Below, piece after piece: positions 25,209 to 34,497 of a DNA stretch of 64,000 bases. Made by a program: the position numbers and the translations under genes. This stretch comes from an uncultured Jannaschia sp. Its GTDB lineage: Bacteria > Pseudomonadota > Alphaproteobacteria > Rhodobacterales > Rhodobacteraceae. Position 1 is the first letter of the stretch; each line of letters begins with the position of its first letter. The notes below the pieces were generated by a model. It was not told where the DNA came from. It did no database searches and saw only the letters and a list, made by a program, of their open reading frames with translations. The stretch covers positions 1 through 64,000 of the forward strand of contig CANLTZ010000010.1 of NCBI GenBank assembly GCA_947494145.1. The letters are read 5' to 3'.

Positions 25209-26054
25209 TTACTCGCCGCCGACCTGCTTGCGCAGGCGTTCGATTTCGTCTTCGTCGATGTCGTCGGCGGCCGAATGGATAACCGGCTCCGCGTTCCAAT
25301 CGCGGATCAGGTTGGCGATGGCTTGCAACGCCACCAGCGTGACCACCAGCAGGATCAGCGGCTTCAGCGTCGCCGGGATGGGCGGGTCGAAGGCCGTGCC
25401 GAAGGTTTCCCACCGGGCGAACTTGGCCGCGGCCTCCCCGTAGCCGCCCCAGAACAGGAAGAAGGCGAAGGTGACGATCAGACCGGTCGAAATCACGTCG
25501 CAGGTCTTTTGCAGAAAGCGCGGCATCACGTCATAGAGTAGGAAGATGCGGATATGGCTGCGCTGCTGCATCGCATAGAGCCCCGACAGGATGAACACGA
25601 ACCCCGCCATCCAAAGCGTCAGCTCATTGGCCCAAAGCGTCGGGCGCTCGAAGACGTAGCGAAGGACGACTTCGTAGACCATTACGCAAACCATCCCCGC
25701 GATCAGGATCATCGTGACCCGCCCGATGAACACCGACAGGCGGTCGAAGATGCCCCAACCCTCGAATTCCATGGGCGCGCGGCGCACCGTCATGACGCCC
25801 AGCACCAGAAAGACAAAAATGCCCGCCAGCGCGGCCCAATCCAGCGCGGATGCGGCGGCATAGCGGCGGGCCAGCGCATCTACGGTGGGTCCCGGTTCCG
25901 AGAAGATCATCAGGAAGGCCGGCATCCGCCACATCGCCCAGCCGAAACTGACCACGAAGGCGATCGGGATCAGTACCTGCAAGGGTCCAGGCACGGTCTG
26001 CGGCGCGTTCCCGGTCTCGTAATAGGTCGCGTCCTGCATGGCGTCTTTGGTCAT
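25209..26054 (-). CDS. TRAP transporter small permease (DctQ)
   Basis: This 281-residue membrane protein has the DctQ pattern in its second half (RVTMILIAGMVCVMVYEVVLRYVFERPTLWANELTLWMAGFVFILSGLYAMQQRSHIRI). An extra N-terminal pair of helices at about 25-95 makes it longer than the usual 160-200 residues, as in partners of long DctM proteins. The ATG at 26054 follows GAGGGGGAC; an earlier frame start at 26162 runs through the intergenic region and is rejected. It ends 12 bases before dctM. Confidence 0.88.
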   Translation of the reverse strand: MTKDAMQDATYYETGNAPQTVPGPLQVLIPIAFVVSFGWAMWRMPAFLMIFSEPGPTVDALARRYAAASALDWAALAGIFVFLVLGVMTVRRAPMEFEGWGIFDRLSVFIGRVTMILIAGMVCVMVYEVVLRYVFERPTLWANELTLWMAGFVFILSGLYAMQQRSHIRIFLLYDVMPRFLQKTCDVISTGLIVTFAFFLFWGGYGEAAAKFARWETFGTAFDPPIPATLKPLILLVVTLVALQAIANLIRDWNAEPVIHSAADDIDEDEIERLRKQVGGE

Positions 26055-26161
26055 GGCGTCCCCCTCGCGCATGTTGGCCCCCGCATCTGACACTGTGCAT
26101 GCGCCACCGCGCGACGGGCTGCTGGTCGGCCCTTGGGTTACCCCGGCCACCAGGCGGAACA

Positions 26162-26181
26162 CGCGGCCCCGTGGGGCCGCG
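26162..26181. promoter_or_regulatory. Perfect hairpin between the TRAP binding protein and permease genes
   Basis: CGCGGCCCC at 26162-26170 pairs with GGGGCCGCG at 26173-26181 around a two-base loop, with no T-run after it on the minus strand. It lies in the 153-base gap after the binding-protein gene. Hairpins here commonly protect the upstream message, so that more binding protein than permease is made; that effect is inferred. Confidence 0.5.
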
Positions 26182-26207
26182 CCGTTGGCGTCAGGCTCTG
26201 GTCCCGA

Positions 26208-27221
26208 TCACTCGGAGACGAGGCCCAACTGACGCAGATACGTCATATGGCTTTCCACCAGCGCTTCGGCTTCGGGCGTCGTGGCGAATTCCGGCCAGGT
26301 GGCCTGCGCCGCGGCGCGGAACTCGGCCAGGTCTTCCGCCGACCATTGCGACAGGGTCACACCCTGTTCGCGCAGCTGGGCTGCAGCTTCGGCGTTCTTC
26401 TTCTCGAAGGTCAGCGCGGTTTGCAGTGCCAGGCTTTCCATCGCCGTCGACATGATCGCGCGATGATGTTCAGGCATCCCATCCCACACGGCTTTGTTGC
26501 AGGCCAGGTGGTCCGACGGCATCGAATGGAAGCCGGGGAAGTTGGCGAACTTCGCGATGTCATACAGACCCAGGCCCACATTGTTGGCCAACCCGCTTGC
26601 GTCCGCGCCGTCGATGATGCCGGTTTCCAGCGCGGTGAAGATCTCGGTGAAATCCATCACGATGGGTGTTGCGCCCAGCTTCTCGAAAATCTTCGTTTCC
26701 ATCCCCGGGGGGGAGCGGAACTTCCAATCCTGCAAGTCGCTGATCTGCGCGATGGGCTTGGTGGAAGCGAAGCTTTCCTGGCCATAGACCCACCAGCCCA
26801 CAAGCTGCATGTCGTACTGGTTGTAAAGCGCCTGCGCGTCTTCCAGACCGCCCCCGTAATAGAGCCACGATAGCTGCTGATAGGGCGTATCATACCCGCC
26901 CATGATGTCGCCCACGAACTGGAAGGCGGGGTTCTTGCCGGTTTGATAGCCGCCGCCGGTCATGTCGCAATCCAGGATGCCCGTGGCCGCCGCATCGAAG
27001 GTTTCGACCGACTTCACGACCGATGAGCTGAAGAACGGCTCGATGGTGATTTCGCCGTTCGACATCAATTCGACTTTGTCGAAGAATTCCTGCGCCAGGC
27101 GGCCCGATTCCGTCTCGGGCGCGTAATGTGTCTGGATGCGCAGCGTGGTCGTTTGCGCCATGGCGGTGGTCGCCAGCAGCGTGGCGCCGGCAACGGCACC
27201 CGTCAGTTTCAGAGCGTTCAT
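26208..27221 (-). CDS. TRAP transporter substrate-binding protein (DctP)
   Basis: This 337-residue periplasmic protein starts MNALKLTGAVAGATLLATTAMAQ, a signal peptide cut near residue 22. It continues TTTLRIQTHYAPETESGRLAQEFFDKVELMSNG, the standard DctP beginning. The conserved arginine that holds the carboxylate is likely in KFRSPPGMETKIFEKLGATPI near 165-180. It has GGAGG ahead of the ATG at 27221; a long upstream frame to 28037 is antisense to the regulator gene and is rejected. The ligand is probably an organic or sugar acid, given the downstream enzymes. Confidence 0.93.
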   Translation of the reverse strand: MNALKLTGAVAGATLLATTAMAQTTTLRIQTHYAPETESGRLAQEFFDKVELMSNGEITIEPFFSSSVVKSVETFDAAATGILDCDMTGGGYQTGKNPAFQFVGDIMGGYDTPYQQLSWLYYGGGLEDAQALYNQYDMQLVGWWVYGQESFASTKPIAQISDLQDWKFRSPPGMETKIFEKLGATPIVMDFTEIFTALETGIIDGADASGLANNVGLGLYDIAKFANFPGFHSMPSDHLACNKAVWDGMPEHHRAIMSTAMESLALQTALTFEKKNAEAAAQLREQGVTLSQWSAEDLAEFRAAAQATWPEFATTPEAEALVESHMTYLRQLGLVSE

Positions 27222-27321
27222 GTGATCCTCCCAATGATCCCTTTCCCCCCGCGCTCCCCTCCGGGACCTCCCTAGCGAGGGGTTACAGGCGGACCCTAGC
27301 AAGCGATTTCCGACTCGCAAA

Positions 27322-27376
27322 CAGAAAATCAAAATTTCTGGACAGGCGATATTTTTTTGGAATATCAAAATTTCTG
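27322..27376. promoter_or_regulatory. Candidate operator of the GntR-family regulator
   Basis: CAGAAA-N7-TTTCTG is a perfect inverted repeat at 27322-27340. Its right part, ATCAAAATTTCTG (27328-27340), recurs at 27364-27376, 36 bases on, just before the regulator's ribosome binding site. The pair sits in the gap between the divergent dctP-like and GntR-like genes. The position suggests autoregulation plus control of the transporter operon; binding is inferred. Confidence 0.5.
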
Positions 27377-27389
27377 ATGGGAGGAATCG

Positions 27390-28049
27390 ATGCCGGACAG
27401 TGCTGCCCGCATGGACACGCCGGCGATCTATGCCGATTTGCAACGCCGTCTGATGACTGCGGGTTTTGAGCCGGGGGCCAAGCTTAAGCCCAGCGAATTG
27501 CAGCACGAATTCGGCTGCTCGCCCAACACTGTGCGCGATGTGCTGTTGCAGCTTTCCAAAGTCGGGCTCGTGGAATTTGAAATGCAGCGCGGCTTTCGCG
27601 CGCGCCAGGTCTCGGATGAACGGCGCTCGGACATCACGCGGTTTCGCATTCTGCTGGAACAGGAAGGCGCCGTCGGGTCCATGCGCCATGGTGGCCTCGC
27701 GTGGGAGGCGCGGCTGACGGCGGCGCACCATTCGCTCAGCCATATCGAAAGTCAGATCGCCCGCGCGCCAGACCCGGCCCCCTTCCTGCATCTGTGGTCC
27801 GATGCGGAACACACCTTCCACGAGGTGCTGATTTCCGAATGTCGCATGCCCCTGCTGATCGAGACCTATGACAGCGTCTACATGCAGTTTCGCCAGCAGA
27901 TGGTGACGCTGGATGCAGCCTTCACGTCCCGCTATTTCCACCCGATCATCAAGGAACATCAGGCCATCGTGGATGCCGCCCTGGGCGGTGATGAAGACCG
28001 GCTGCGGGGCGCGGTGCACACCCATCTGAAGCGGCATCTGGTCGAATGA
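27390..28049 (+). CDS. GntR-family regulator with FCD effector domain
   Basis: This 219-residue protein has an N-terminal GntR winged helix (about 10-75, GAKLKPSELQHEFGCSPNTVRDVLLQLSKVGLVEFEMQRGFRAR). An all-helical FCD domain follows at about 85-215, with the usual metal and ligand His residues (FHEVLI, HQAIVDA, HLKRH). It is divergent from the TRAP operon and probably controls it, with an acid-sugar intermediate as the signal. A GGGAGG element precedes the ATG at 27390. Confidence 0.88.
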   Translation: MPDSAARMDTPAIYADLQRRLMTAGFEPGAKLKPSELQHEFGCSPNTVRDVLLQLSKVGLVEFEMQRGFRARQVSDERRSDITRFRILLEQEGAVGSMRHGGLAWEARLTAAHHSLSHIESQIARAPDPAPFLHLWSDAEHTFHEVLISECRMPLLIETYDSVYMQFRQQMVTLDAAFTSRYFHPIIKEHQAIVDAALGGDEDRLRGAVHTHLKRHLVE

Positions 28050-28072
28050 CGCGCGTCGAGGCCCCTGGGTCG

Positions 28073-28936
28073 TCAGAGGCCGTTGCGATCCTTCAGCTCA
28101 AGAAACAGCGCGGAATGGTCCAACTCACCACCCGCCATTTCGTCGCGCAGCCGCTTGAAGCGGTCATTGACCGTGGTCACGGCAGGCAGCGTCAGCGCCA
28201 AGCTTTCGGCCTCATCCAGCACGTTGTCCAAGTCCTTGATCTGGAATTTGGTCAGCCCGCCCGGCACGAAATCCCCCTCCGTCATCCGGCGCCCGTGCTG
28301 CTGCAGGATGGCGCTGTCCGCGAACCCGCCCTTCAGCGCGTCGCGCACGGCCGCCGGATCGGCCCCGCCGCGCTCCAAAAGCAGCGTGGCTTCGGCCACC
28401 GCGCCGATGGTGCAAGCCACGATGGCCTGATTGGCCAGCTTCGCCAATTGCCCCGCACCGACCGGGCCCACATGGACGGGACGGCCCAGAGCGCCCAGCA
28501 CGGGCGCGACTGTCTCGAAGGTTGCTGCGTCGCCCCCAGACATGATGGCCAGCGTTCCGCCTTCGGCGCCTTTGGTGCCGCCGGATACCGGCGCATCCAC
28601 ATAGCCCATGCCTTGTTGAGCGAATCGCGCCCCATGGGCCCGTGCCTCGCTGGGCTTGATCGACCCCATCTCGACCCACACAGCGCCGGGCGCGAAGGCA
28701 TTCATTGCCGCCATCTGCACCGTATCCGACGCGGGTCCGTCCGACAGCATCGAGATGACGATGGACGCGCCCGCAACGGCCTCTGCCGGGGTTGCCGCCA
28801 CGCGCGCGCCCGCTTCGCCCAACGGGGCCGCCTTGTCGCGCGAGCGGTTCCAGACCGCCAAGTCATGGCCCGCGGCCAGCAGGTTCCGCGCCATGGGCGC
28901 CCCCATCAGACCGGTGCCAAGCAGCGTGAGTTTCAT
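28073..28936 (-). CDS. Beta-hydroxyacid dehydrogenase (GarR/3-hydroxyisobutyrate dehydrogenase family)
   Basis: This 287-residue protein starts MKLTLLGTGLMGAPMARNL, the NAD(P) loop of the family. It has DAPVSGGTKGAEGGTLAIMSGG at about 115-136, the substrate loop, and the catalytic lysine in GQLAKLANQAIV near 165. The sequence is closest in style to tartronate semialdehyde reductases, which produce glycerate, but the exact substrate cannot be fixed. It converges on the GntR gene and diverges from the SDR operon. Confidence 0.85.
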   Translation of the reverse strand: MKLTLLGTGLMGAPMARNLLAAGHDLAVWNRSRDKAAPLGEAGARVAATPAEAVAGASIVISMLSDGPASDTVQMAAMNAFAPGAVWVEMGSIKPSEARAHGARFAQQGMGYVDAPVSGGTKGAEGGTLAIMSGGDAATFETVAPVLGALGRPVHVGPVGAGQLAKLANQAIVACTIGAVAEATLLLERGGADPAAVRDALKGGFADSAILQQHGRRMTEGDFVPGGLTKFQIKDLDNVLDEAESLALTLPAVTTVNDRFKRLRDEMAGGELDHSALFLELKDRNGL

Positions 28937-29004
28937 GGCCGAGCCCTCCCCAATTGCACGCCCCTTATGAACCCGATACCCGCAGACACAACCGGAGGAG
29001 CCCG

Positions 29005-29745
29005 ATGACAGATCGCCTGAAAGGCAAACGCGCCCTGATCACCGCCGCAGGCCAAGGCATCGGTCGCGCCACAGCCGAGATGTTCATCGCCGAGGGCGCG
29101 CAGGTCTTCGCCACCGACCTGAACGCGGACCTTCTGGCGGGGCTCGATTGCGAAACCTATGCGCTGGACGTCCGCGACGACGCGTCGGTGCAAGCGGGCG
29201 TGGCGCGCGCGCGGCCCAACGTCTTGTTCAACTGCGCCGGTTTCGTCCACCACGGCACGATCATGGACGCGACGGATGACGAATGGGCTTTCGGGTTCGA
29301 CCTGAACGTGGCGTCGATGTTCCGCACGATCCGCGCGACGCTGCCCATCATGCTCGACGCGGGCGGCGGGTCCATCGTGAACATGTCGTCGGCCTGTTCC
29401 AGCGTGATCGGCGCGCCCAACCGCTTTATCTATGGCGCGACCAAAGCCGCCGTGATCGGTCTGACGAAATCGGTGGCGGTGGATTACATCAAGCAGGGCA
29501 TCCGCTGTAACGCGATCTGCCCGGGAACGGTGGAAAGTCCGTCCTGGCATGATCGCGTCCGCGCGCTGGGCGAGGAGATGGGCAGCTACGACGACGCCAT
29601 GGCGGCTTTCGTCGCGCGCCAGCCCATGGGGCGCGTCGCCACCGCCGAGGAAATCGCGGCGCTGGTCGTCTATCTGGCCTCGGACGAAAGCGCATTCACC
29701 ACCGGGCATCCGCATGTCATCGACGGCGGCTGGTCGGGGCAATAG
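29005..29745 (+). CDS. SDR-family dehydrogenase, probable 2-keto-3-deoxy-L-fuconate dehydrogenase
   Basis: This 246-residue short-chain dehydrogenase has the TAAGQGIG cofactor loop at 13-20, NCAG at about 76-79, and the catalytic Tyr143 and Lys147 (YGATK). It ends GGWSGQ. The CPGTVESPSWHDR segment near 172 is typical of enzymes that oxidise 2-keto-3-deoxy acid sugars. The ATG at 29005 has GGAGGAG before it; a start 51 bases earlier adds a non-conserved leader. It heads a five-gene operon with FAH and enolase-superfamily enzymes, as in oxidative L-fucose pathways. The substrate is inferred. Confidence 0.78.
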   Translation: MTDRLKGKRALITAAGQGIGRATAEMFIAEGAQVFATDLNADLLAGLDCETYALDVRDDASVQAGVARARPNVLFNCAGFVHHGTIMDATDDEWAFGFDLNVASMFRTIRATLPIMLDAGGGSIVNMSSACSSVIGAPNRFIYGATKAAVIGLTKSVAVDYIKQGIRCNAICPGTVESPSWHDRVRALGEEMGSYDDAMAAFVARQPMGRVATAEEIAALVVYLASDESAFTTGHPHVIDGGWSGQ

Positions 29746-29748
29746 AGC

Positions 29749-29776
29749 CGGTTACCCGGTTTCCGACCGGTAACCG
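29749..29776. promoter_or_regulatory. Strong inverted repeat between the SDR and dehydratase genes
   Basis: CGGTTACC at 29749-29756 and GGTAACCG at 29769-29776 are exact complements, and CGGT/ACCG inside extends the pairing with one bulged base. It begins just after the SDR stop. It could be an attenuating hairpin or an operator, since GGTTACC-type palindromes are bound by LacI/GntR-type sugar-acid regulators. Confidence 0.5.
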
Positions 29777-29810
29777 TTTGCAAAATATGAAGAAATGAGA
29801 TGAGCGTCCG

Positions 29811-31586
29811 ATGACCAAACTCCGCTCCCGCCTGTGGTTCAACAACCCGGACAACCGCGAGATGACCGCACTCTATCTGGAGCGGTACTTGAATTACGGG
29901 ATCACCCGAGAGGAGTTGCAAAGCGACAAGCCCATCATCGCCATCGCGCAAACGGGCAGCGACCTGAGCCCGTGCAACCGCCACCACCTGGAACTGGCCA
30001 AGCGGGTGCGCGACGGGATCATCGCGGCGGGCGGCGTACCGTTGGAAGTGCCGGTCCACCCTATCCAGGAAACGGGCAAACGCCCCACCGCGTCGCTGGA
30101 CCGCAACCTCGCCTATCTGAGCCTGACCGAGACGTTGAACGGCTATCCACTGGATGGCGTCGTGCTGATGATCGGCTGTGACAAGACCACCCCGGCCCTT
30201 CTGATGGCCGCCGCGACCGTCAACATCCCGGCCATCGCGCTGTCGGTCGGGCCCATGCTGAACGGCTGGTTCAAGGGCGAGCGGACGGGGTCGGGCACCA
30301 TCGTCTGGAAGGCGCGCGAGATGCATGCGGCGGGCGAAATCGACGATGCCGGGTTCATGGAAATCGTTGCTAGTTCAACACCTTCCGTGGGTTACTGCAA
30401 TACGATGGGCACCGCCACCACGATGAATTCCCTGGCCGAGGCTTTGGGGATGCAACTGCCTGGAAGCGCGGCCATTCCAGCGCCCTACCGTCAGCGGGGC
30501 CATGTCAGCTACCAAACCGGGCAACGTATCGTGGAAATGGTCCATGACGACCTGAAGCCGTCTGACGTGATGACCCGCGAAGCCTTTGAAAACGCCATAG
30601 TCGTGAACTCTGCCATCGGCGGTTCCACCAACGCGCCCATCCATCTCAACGCCATTGCGCGTCACCTTGGCGTGCCGCTCGACAATGATGATTGGCAGGC
30701 GCTTGGTCACCATGTCCCGCTTCTCGTAAACCTCCAGCCTGCTGGGGACTTTTTGGGGGAAGACTATTACCATGCAGGCGGGGTGCCTGCTGTAGTGGGC
30801 CAGCTTATCGCGGCGGGGATGCTGCCCCATCCGGGCGCGGTCACCGTGAACGGCAAGTCCATCGGTGACAATTGCGCGGGCCTCTCTTCCGTCCTGCCGG
30901 ACGTCATCGTACCGGTGGAAAAACCCATGAAGGATGCCGCTGGGTTCCTGAACCTAAAGGGAAATCTGTTCGACTCGGCCATCATGAAGACGAGTGTCAT
31001 CTCCGATGAATTCCGCGCGCGCTACCTGTCGAACCCCGACGACCCCGAGGCGTTCGAGGGACGTGCCGTGGTCTTTGATGGGCCCGAAGATTTTCACATG
31101 AAGATCGACGATGAAACGATTGATATCGATGAAAATTGTATCCTGATCATGCGTGGCGCGGGCCCCATCGGCTATCCCGGCGCGGCCGAAGTGGTGAACA
31201 TGCGCCCGCCTGCCTACCTGCTCAAGAAAGGCATCAAGGCACTGCCCTGCATCGGTGACGGCCGCCAATCCGGCACGTCCGGCAGCCCGTCCATCCTCAA
31301 CGCCTCACCCGAGGCGGCGGCGGGCGGCGGCCTTGCCCTTGTGCAGACCGGCGACCGCCTGCGCATCGATCTGGGCCGCGGCACCGCCGACATGCTGGTG
31401 GATGAGGCCGAATTGGCCGCACGCCGCGCCGCCCTGCCGCCCAACCCCTTCACGCCCGACAGTGAAACCCCGTGGCAGGAAATCTTCCGCGAACGGGTCG
31501 GCCCGCTGTCCGAAGGGATGGTTCTGCGCGGCGCCGACGCCTATCGCAGCACGGCCCAGAAGGGTGTGCCCCGTGACAACCACTGA
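29811..31586 (+). CDS. IlvD/Edd-family acid-sugar dehydratase
   Basis: This 591-residue protein is an iron-sulfur dehydratase of the IlvD/Edd family. It starts [28 protein letters not shown], typical of the aldonate branch (arabinonate, xylonate, fuconate) and unlike dihydroxyacid dehydratase. Conserved cysteines lie in [10 protein letters not shown] near residue 56, [10 protein letters not shown] near 122 and [10 protein letters not shown] near 193. It removes water from an aldonate to give the 2-keto-3-deoxy acid. Length matches the sugar-acid branch. The next gene starts 24 bases on. The specific sugar cannot be read from sequence. Confidence 0.87.
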   Translation: MTKLRSRLWFNNPDNREMTALYLERYLNYGITREELQSDKPIIAIAQTGSDLSPCNRHHLELAKRVRDGIIAAGGVPLEVPVHPIQETGKRPTASLDRNLAYLSLTETLNGYPLDGVVLMIGCDKTTPALLMAAATVNIPAIALSVGPMLNGWFKGERTGSGTIVWKAREMHAAGEIDDAGFMEIVASSTPSVGYCNTMGTATTMNSLAEALGMQLPGSAAIPAPYRQRGHVSYQTGQRIVEMVHDDLKPSDVMTREAFENAIVVNSAIGGSTNAPIHLNAIARHLGVPLDNDDWQALGHHVPLLVNLQPAGDFLGEDYYHAGGVPAVVGQLIAAGMLPHPGAVTVNGKSIGDNCAGLSSVLPDVIVPVEKPMKDAAGFLNLKGNLFDSAIMKTSVISDEFRARYLSNPDDPEAFEGRAVVFDGPEDFHMKIDDETIDIDENCILIMRGAGPIGYPGAAEVVNMRPPAYLLKKGIKALPCIGDGRQSGTSGSPSILNASPEAAAGGGLALVQTGDRLRIDLGRGTADMLVDEAELAARRAALPPNPFTPDSETPWQEIFRERVGPLSEGMVLRGADAYRSTAQKGVPRDNH

Positions 31587-31610
31587 CCTGCCGCCAACAA
31601 GGAGAACGTT

Positions 31611-32459
31611 ATGAAGCTTTGCCGCTTCGGCAAGCCGGGGGCCGAAAAGCCCGGCCTGATCGACCACAATGGCGACTTGCGTGACCTCAGCCAGGAGGTG
31701 GACGACATCGCCAACGGGACGCTGTCGGACAAGTCGCTGGATATCCTGCGCAATCTCGACCCGATGGGCCTGCCCAAAATCGACCATCCGGTGCGCTATG
31801 GCCCCTGCGTGGGCGACATCGGCAAGTTCATGTGCATCGGGTTGAATTATTCCGACCACGCCGCCGAAACCGGGGCCGCTATCCCTGAACATCCTATCCT
31901 GTTCATGAAGGCCAACTCCGCCATCGTCGGCCCTAATGACGATGTGGTCATGCCCCGCGGCTCGACCAAGACCGATTGGGAGGTGGAGTTGGGCGTGGTG
32001 ATTGGGACGCGCTGCAAATACGTCTCGGAAGCGGACGCGCTGGATTACGTCGCGGGCTACTGCGTCTGTAACGACGTGTCCGAGCGGCATTTCCAAACAA
32101 AGCTGACGGGGCAGTGGACCAAGGGCAAAAGCTGCGACACGTTCGGGCCCACGGGGCCCTGGCTTGTGACGCGCGATGAGGTGGGGGACCCGCAATCGCT
32201 GGCTATGTCGTTGGACGTGAACGGGCAGCGGATGCAGACGGGGAACACCTCGACCATGATCTTCACGGTGGCGCAGATCATCAGCCACCTGAGCCAGATG
32301 TTCACGTTGGAGCCGGGGGATGTGATCTCCACCGGGACACCGCCGGGCGTGGGCATGGGGATGAAGCCCGAACCGGTCTATCTGAAAGCGGGCGACGTGA
32401 TGGAGCTGGAAATCGCGGGCCTTGGCCGCCAACGCCAGACCGTGCGCGCCGATGATTGA
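31611..32459 (+). CDS. Fumarylacetoacetate hydrolase family protein
   Basis: This 282-residue protein has the FAH catalytic domain from about residue 70 on (GKFMCIGLNYSDHAAETG; the metal-binding DWEVELGVVIG near 126; STGTPPGVGMG near 243). Relatives of this length hydrolyse 2,4-diketo-3-deoxy-L-fuconate or -rhamnonate to pyruvate and a hydroxyacid. That fits the SDR gene of the same operon. AAGGAGAACGTT precedes the ATG at 31611. It overlaps the next start by eight bases. Confidence 0.85.
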   Translation: MKLCRFGKPGAEKPGLIDHNGDLRDLSQEVDDIANGTLSDKSLDILRNLDPMGLPKIDHPVRYGPCVGDIGKFMCIGLNYSDHAAETGAAIPEHPILFMKANSAIVGPNDDVVMPRGSTKTDWEVELGVVIGTRCKYVSEADALDYVAGYCVCNDVSERHFQTKLTGQWTKGKSCDTFGPTGPWLVTRDEVGDPQSLAMSLDVNGQRMQTGNTSTMIFTVAQIISHLSQMFTLEPGDVISTGTPPGVGMGMKPEPVYLKAGDVMELEIAGLGRQRQTVRADD

Positions 32460-33399
32460 GCTTCTGCAGATCGGCAACATCACCGACCGGATGGCCGACA
32501 CGTTAGAAGGGCGGTTCACGCGGCACGTGCTGTTCGAACAGACCGATCGCGCCGCTTGGCTGGCCGAGCATGGCGCCCGGATCGAAGCGGTGCTGACCAA
32601 CGGCCATTACGGTGTGCCTGAGGATGTGGCAGACGCCACGCCCAACTTGAAAGTCGTGTCGAGCTACGGCGTGGGTTACGACGCCATCGACGCGCCCGCT
32701 TTCGCAGCCCGCGGCATCAAGGTGAGCCATACGCCCGATGTGCTCAATGACGAGGTGGCGGATACCTTCGTGGCGTTGTGGCTGGCCGTCTCCCGCGGGA
32801 TCGTATCCGCCGACCGCCATGCCCGGTCCGGCGATTGGGAAAACGGGGAATTTCCGCTGACGCGGTCCATCCAGAAACGGCGCGTGGGCATCCTGGGCCT
32901 GGGCCGTATCGGGGAAGAGATCGCCAATCGCGTCACGTGTTTCCGGGGCGATGTTCACTACCATTCCCGCAACCCCAAGGGCGTGGCCTACACGTATCAC
33001 GACAGGGCCGAAAAGCTGGCCGCCGCCGTGGATGTGCTGGTCTGCATCACGCCTGGCGGGCCTTCGACACGGCATCTGGTCAACGCCGAGGTGCTGCGCG
33101 CCTTGGGGCCTGAGGGCATCTTGATCAACGTCTCCCGCGGGTCGGTGGTTGATGAGGCGGCACTGGTCGAGGCCCTGAAAGCGGGCACCATCGCGGGCGC
33201 GGGCCTGGACGTGTTCCAGGCGGAGCCGAAGATACCAGCAGCCCTTAAAGCCATGGATAACGTGGTGCTGCTGCCCCATGTGGGCTCGGCCACGGTGGAA
33301 ACGCGCCAGGCCATGGGCGACCTGACGGTGCGCAACCTTCTGCAATGGCTGGAAGATGGGCGCGTGGTCACCCCGGTGCCGGAATGCCGGGACCTCTGA
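32452..33399 (+). CDS. D-isomer-specific 2-hydroxyacid dehydrogenase
   Basis: This 315-residue enzyme has the NAD loop [14 protein letters not shown] near 145-158. The catalytic set follows: Arg in VSRGSVVDE near 230, Glu near 258 (DVFQAEP) and His in LLPHVGSAT near 279. Relatives reduce glyoxylate or hydroxypyruvate or oxidise D-hydroxyacids. The ATG at 32452 overlaps the FAH stop (ATGATTGA), so a start 30 bases earlier is less likely. In this operon it may handle a lactate- or glycerate-type product, or glyoxylate; this is inferred. Confidence 0.87.
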   Translation: MIELLQIGNITDRMADTLEGRFTRHVLFEQTDRAAWLAEHGARIEAVLTNGHYGVPEDVADATPNLKVVSSYGVGYDAIDAPAFAARGIKVSHTPDVLNDEVADTFVALWLAVSRGIVSADRHARSGDWENGEFPLTRSIQKRRVGILGLGRIGEEIANRVTCFRGDVHYHSRNPKGVAYTYHDRAEKLAAAVDVLVCITPGGPSTRHLVNAEVLRALGPEGILINVSRGSVVDEAALVEALKAGTIAGAGLDVFQAEPKIPAALKAMDNVVLLPHVGSATVETRQAMGDLTVRNLLQWLEDGRVVTPVPECRDL

Positions 33400-33412
33400 G
33401 GGGCGGCGCGCG

Positions 33413-34492
33413 GTGACCGGACGGATCGAACATCTGGAAGCGCGGCTCTTCGACGTGCCGCTGGATGAAGTGCTTGTGGATGCCAAACACGGCAACCACA
33501 CGCATTTCCAATTGATCACCTGCACCATTCGCACTTCCGACGGGGTGGAAGGCACGGGCTACACCTATACCGGCGGAAAAGGTGGCACGGCCATCCTAGC
33601 CATGATCCGCGACGATCTGGCGCCCATGCTCATGGGGCAAGTGGCTGAGCCCGAGCCTCTGCATGATGCGATGCAATGGCATGTCCATTACGTCGCACGG
33701 GGCGGCGTGGCGAGTTTCGCGATCTCGGCGGTGGATATTGCGCTTTGGGACATAAGGGGAAAGATGCGGGGCGAAAGCCTGGTCACCATGGCGGGCGGCG
33801 CGTCCGACCGATGCGGCGCCTATTGCGGCGGGATCGATCTGGGCTTTGACCTGCCCAAGCTGCTGGCCTCGGTGGAAGGCTACTTGGCGCGGGGCTTCGA
33901 CGGCGTGAAGATCAAGGTAGGTCGCCCCGATGACCAGGCGCGCGCCGCCGCCGTGCGCACGCTCATCGGGCCGGATGTGGCCCTCATGGTGGATGCGAAT
34001 TATGCGCTGGACGTGCCACGGGCGATCAAGGCCGCCAAGGGGTTCATGGAACAAGACATCCTCTGGTTCGAGGAACCCATCATCCCCGACGATTACGCGG
34101 GCTTTGCCGAAATCGCCGATGCTACAGGCTGCCCGCTCGCCATGGGGGAAAACCTGCATACCGAGCATGAGTTTGGCTACGCCGTCGATCAGGCCCGGCT
34201 CAGTTTCCTGCAACCCGACGCCTCCAATTGCGGGGGCATCACCGGCTGGCTGCGCGCCGCTAAACTGGCCCAGGCGGCGGGCATCCCCGTTTCCAGCCAC
34301 GGGATGCAGGAACTCCACGTGTCGTTGGTTGCCGCCCAATCCCATGTCAGCCGGATCGAAGTGCATGCCTTCCCGATCGATCGCTACACGACGCGCCCGC
34401 TGGTGGTGAAAAACGCCCAGGCCGTCGCGCCAGACACGCCCGGCATCGGCGTCCAGTTCGACTGGGCGCGCCTTCAGCCCTTCGCGCGCTGA
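33413..34492 (+). CDS. Enolase-superfamily (mandelate racemase/muconate lactonizing) acid-sugar dehydratase
   Basis: This 359-residue protein has the two-domain enolase-superfamily layout. The catalytic KIKVGRP lysines lie near 165-170 (KxK, mandelate racemase type). Metal ligands are Asp in MVDANYALD near 192, Glu in WFEEPI near 218 and Glu in [10 protein letters not shown] near 244. The general acid His is in SSHGMQELH near 295. This set marks acid-sugar dehydratases. The start is taken at GTG 33413, with GAGGGG in front; a longer frame overlaps the previous gene by 44 bases. Together with SDR and FAH partners it recalls L-fuconate dehydratase, but specificity is unproven. Confidence 0.83.
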   Translation: MTGRIEHLEARLFDVPLDEVLVDAKHGNHTHFQLITCTIRTSDGVEGTGYTYTGGKGGTAILAMIRDDLAPMLMGQVAEPEPLHDAMQWHVHYVARGGVASFAISAVDIALWDIRGKMRGESLVTMAGGASDRCGAYCGGIDLGFDLPKLLASVEGYLARGFDGVKIKVGRPDDQARAAAVRTLIGPDVALMVDANYALDVPRAIKAAKGFMEQDILWFEEPIIPDDYAGFAEIADATGCPLAMGENLHTEHEFGYAVDQARLSFLQPDASNCGGITGWLRAAKLAQAAGIPVSSHGMQELHVSLVAAQSHVSRIEVHAFPIDRYTTRPLVVKNAQAVAPDTPGIGVQFDWARLQPFAR

Positions 34493-34497
34493 ACCAT

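Noticed and set aside
27222-28037. Long N-terminal extension of the TRAP binding protein
   Set aside because: It is antisense to the GntR gene, and the signal peptide begins at 27221 with GGAGG in front.
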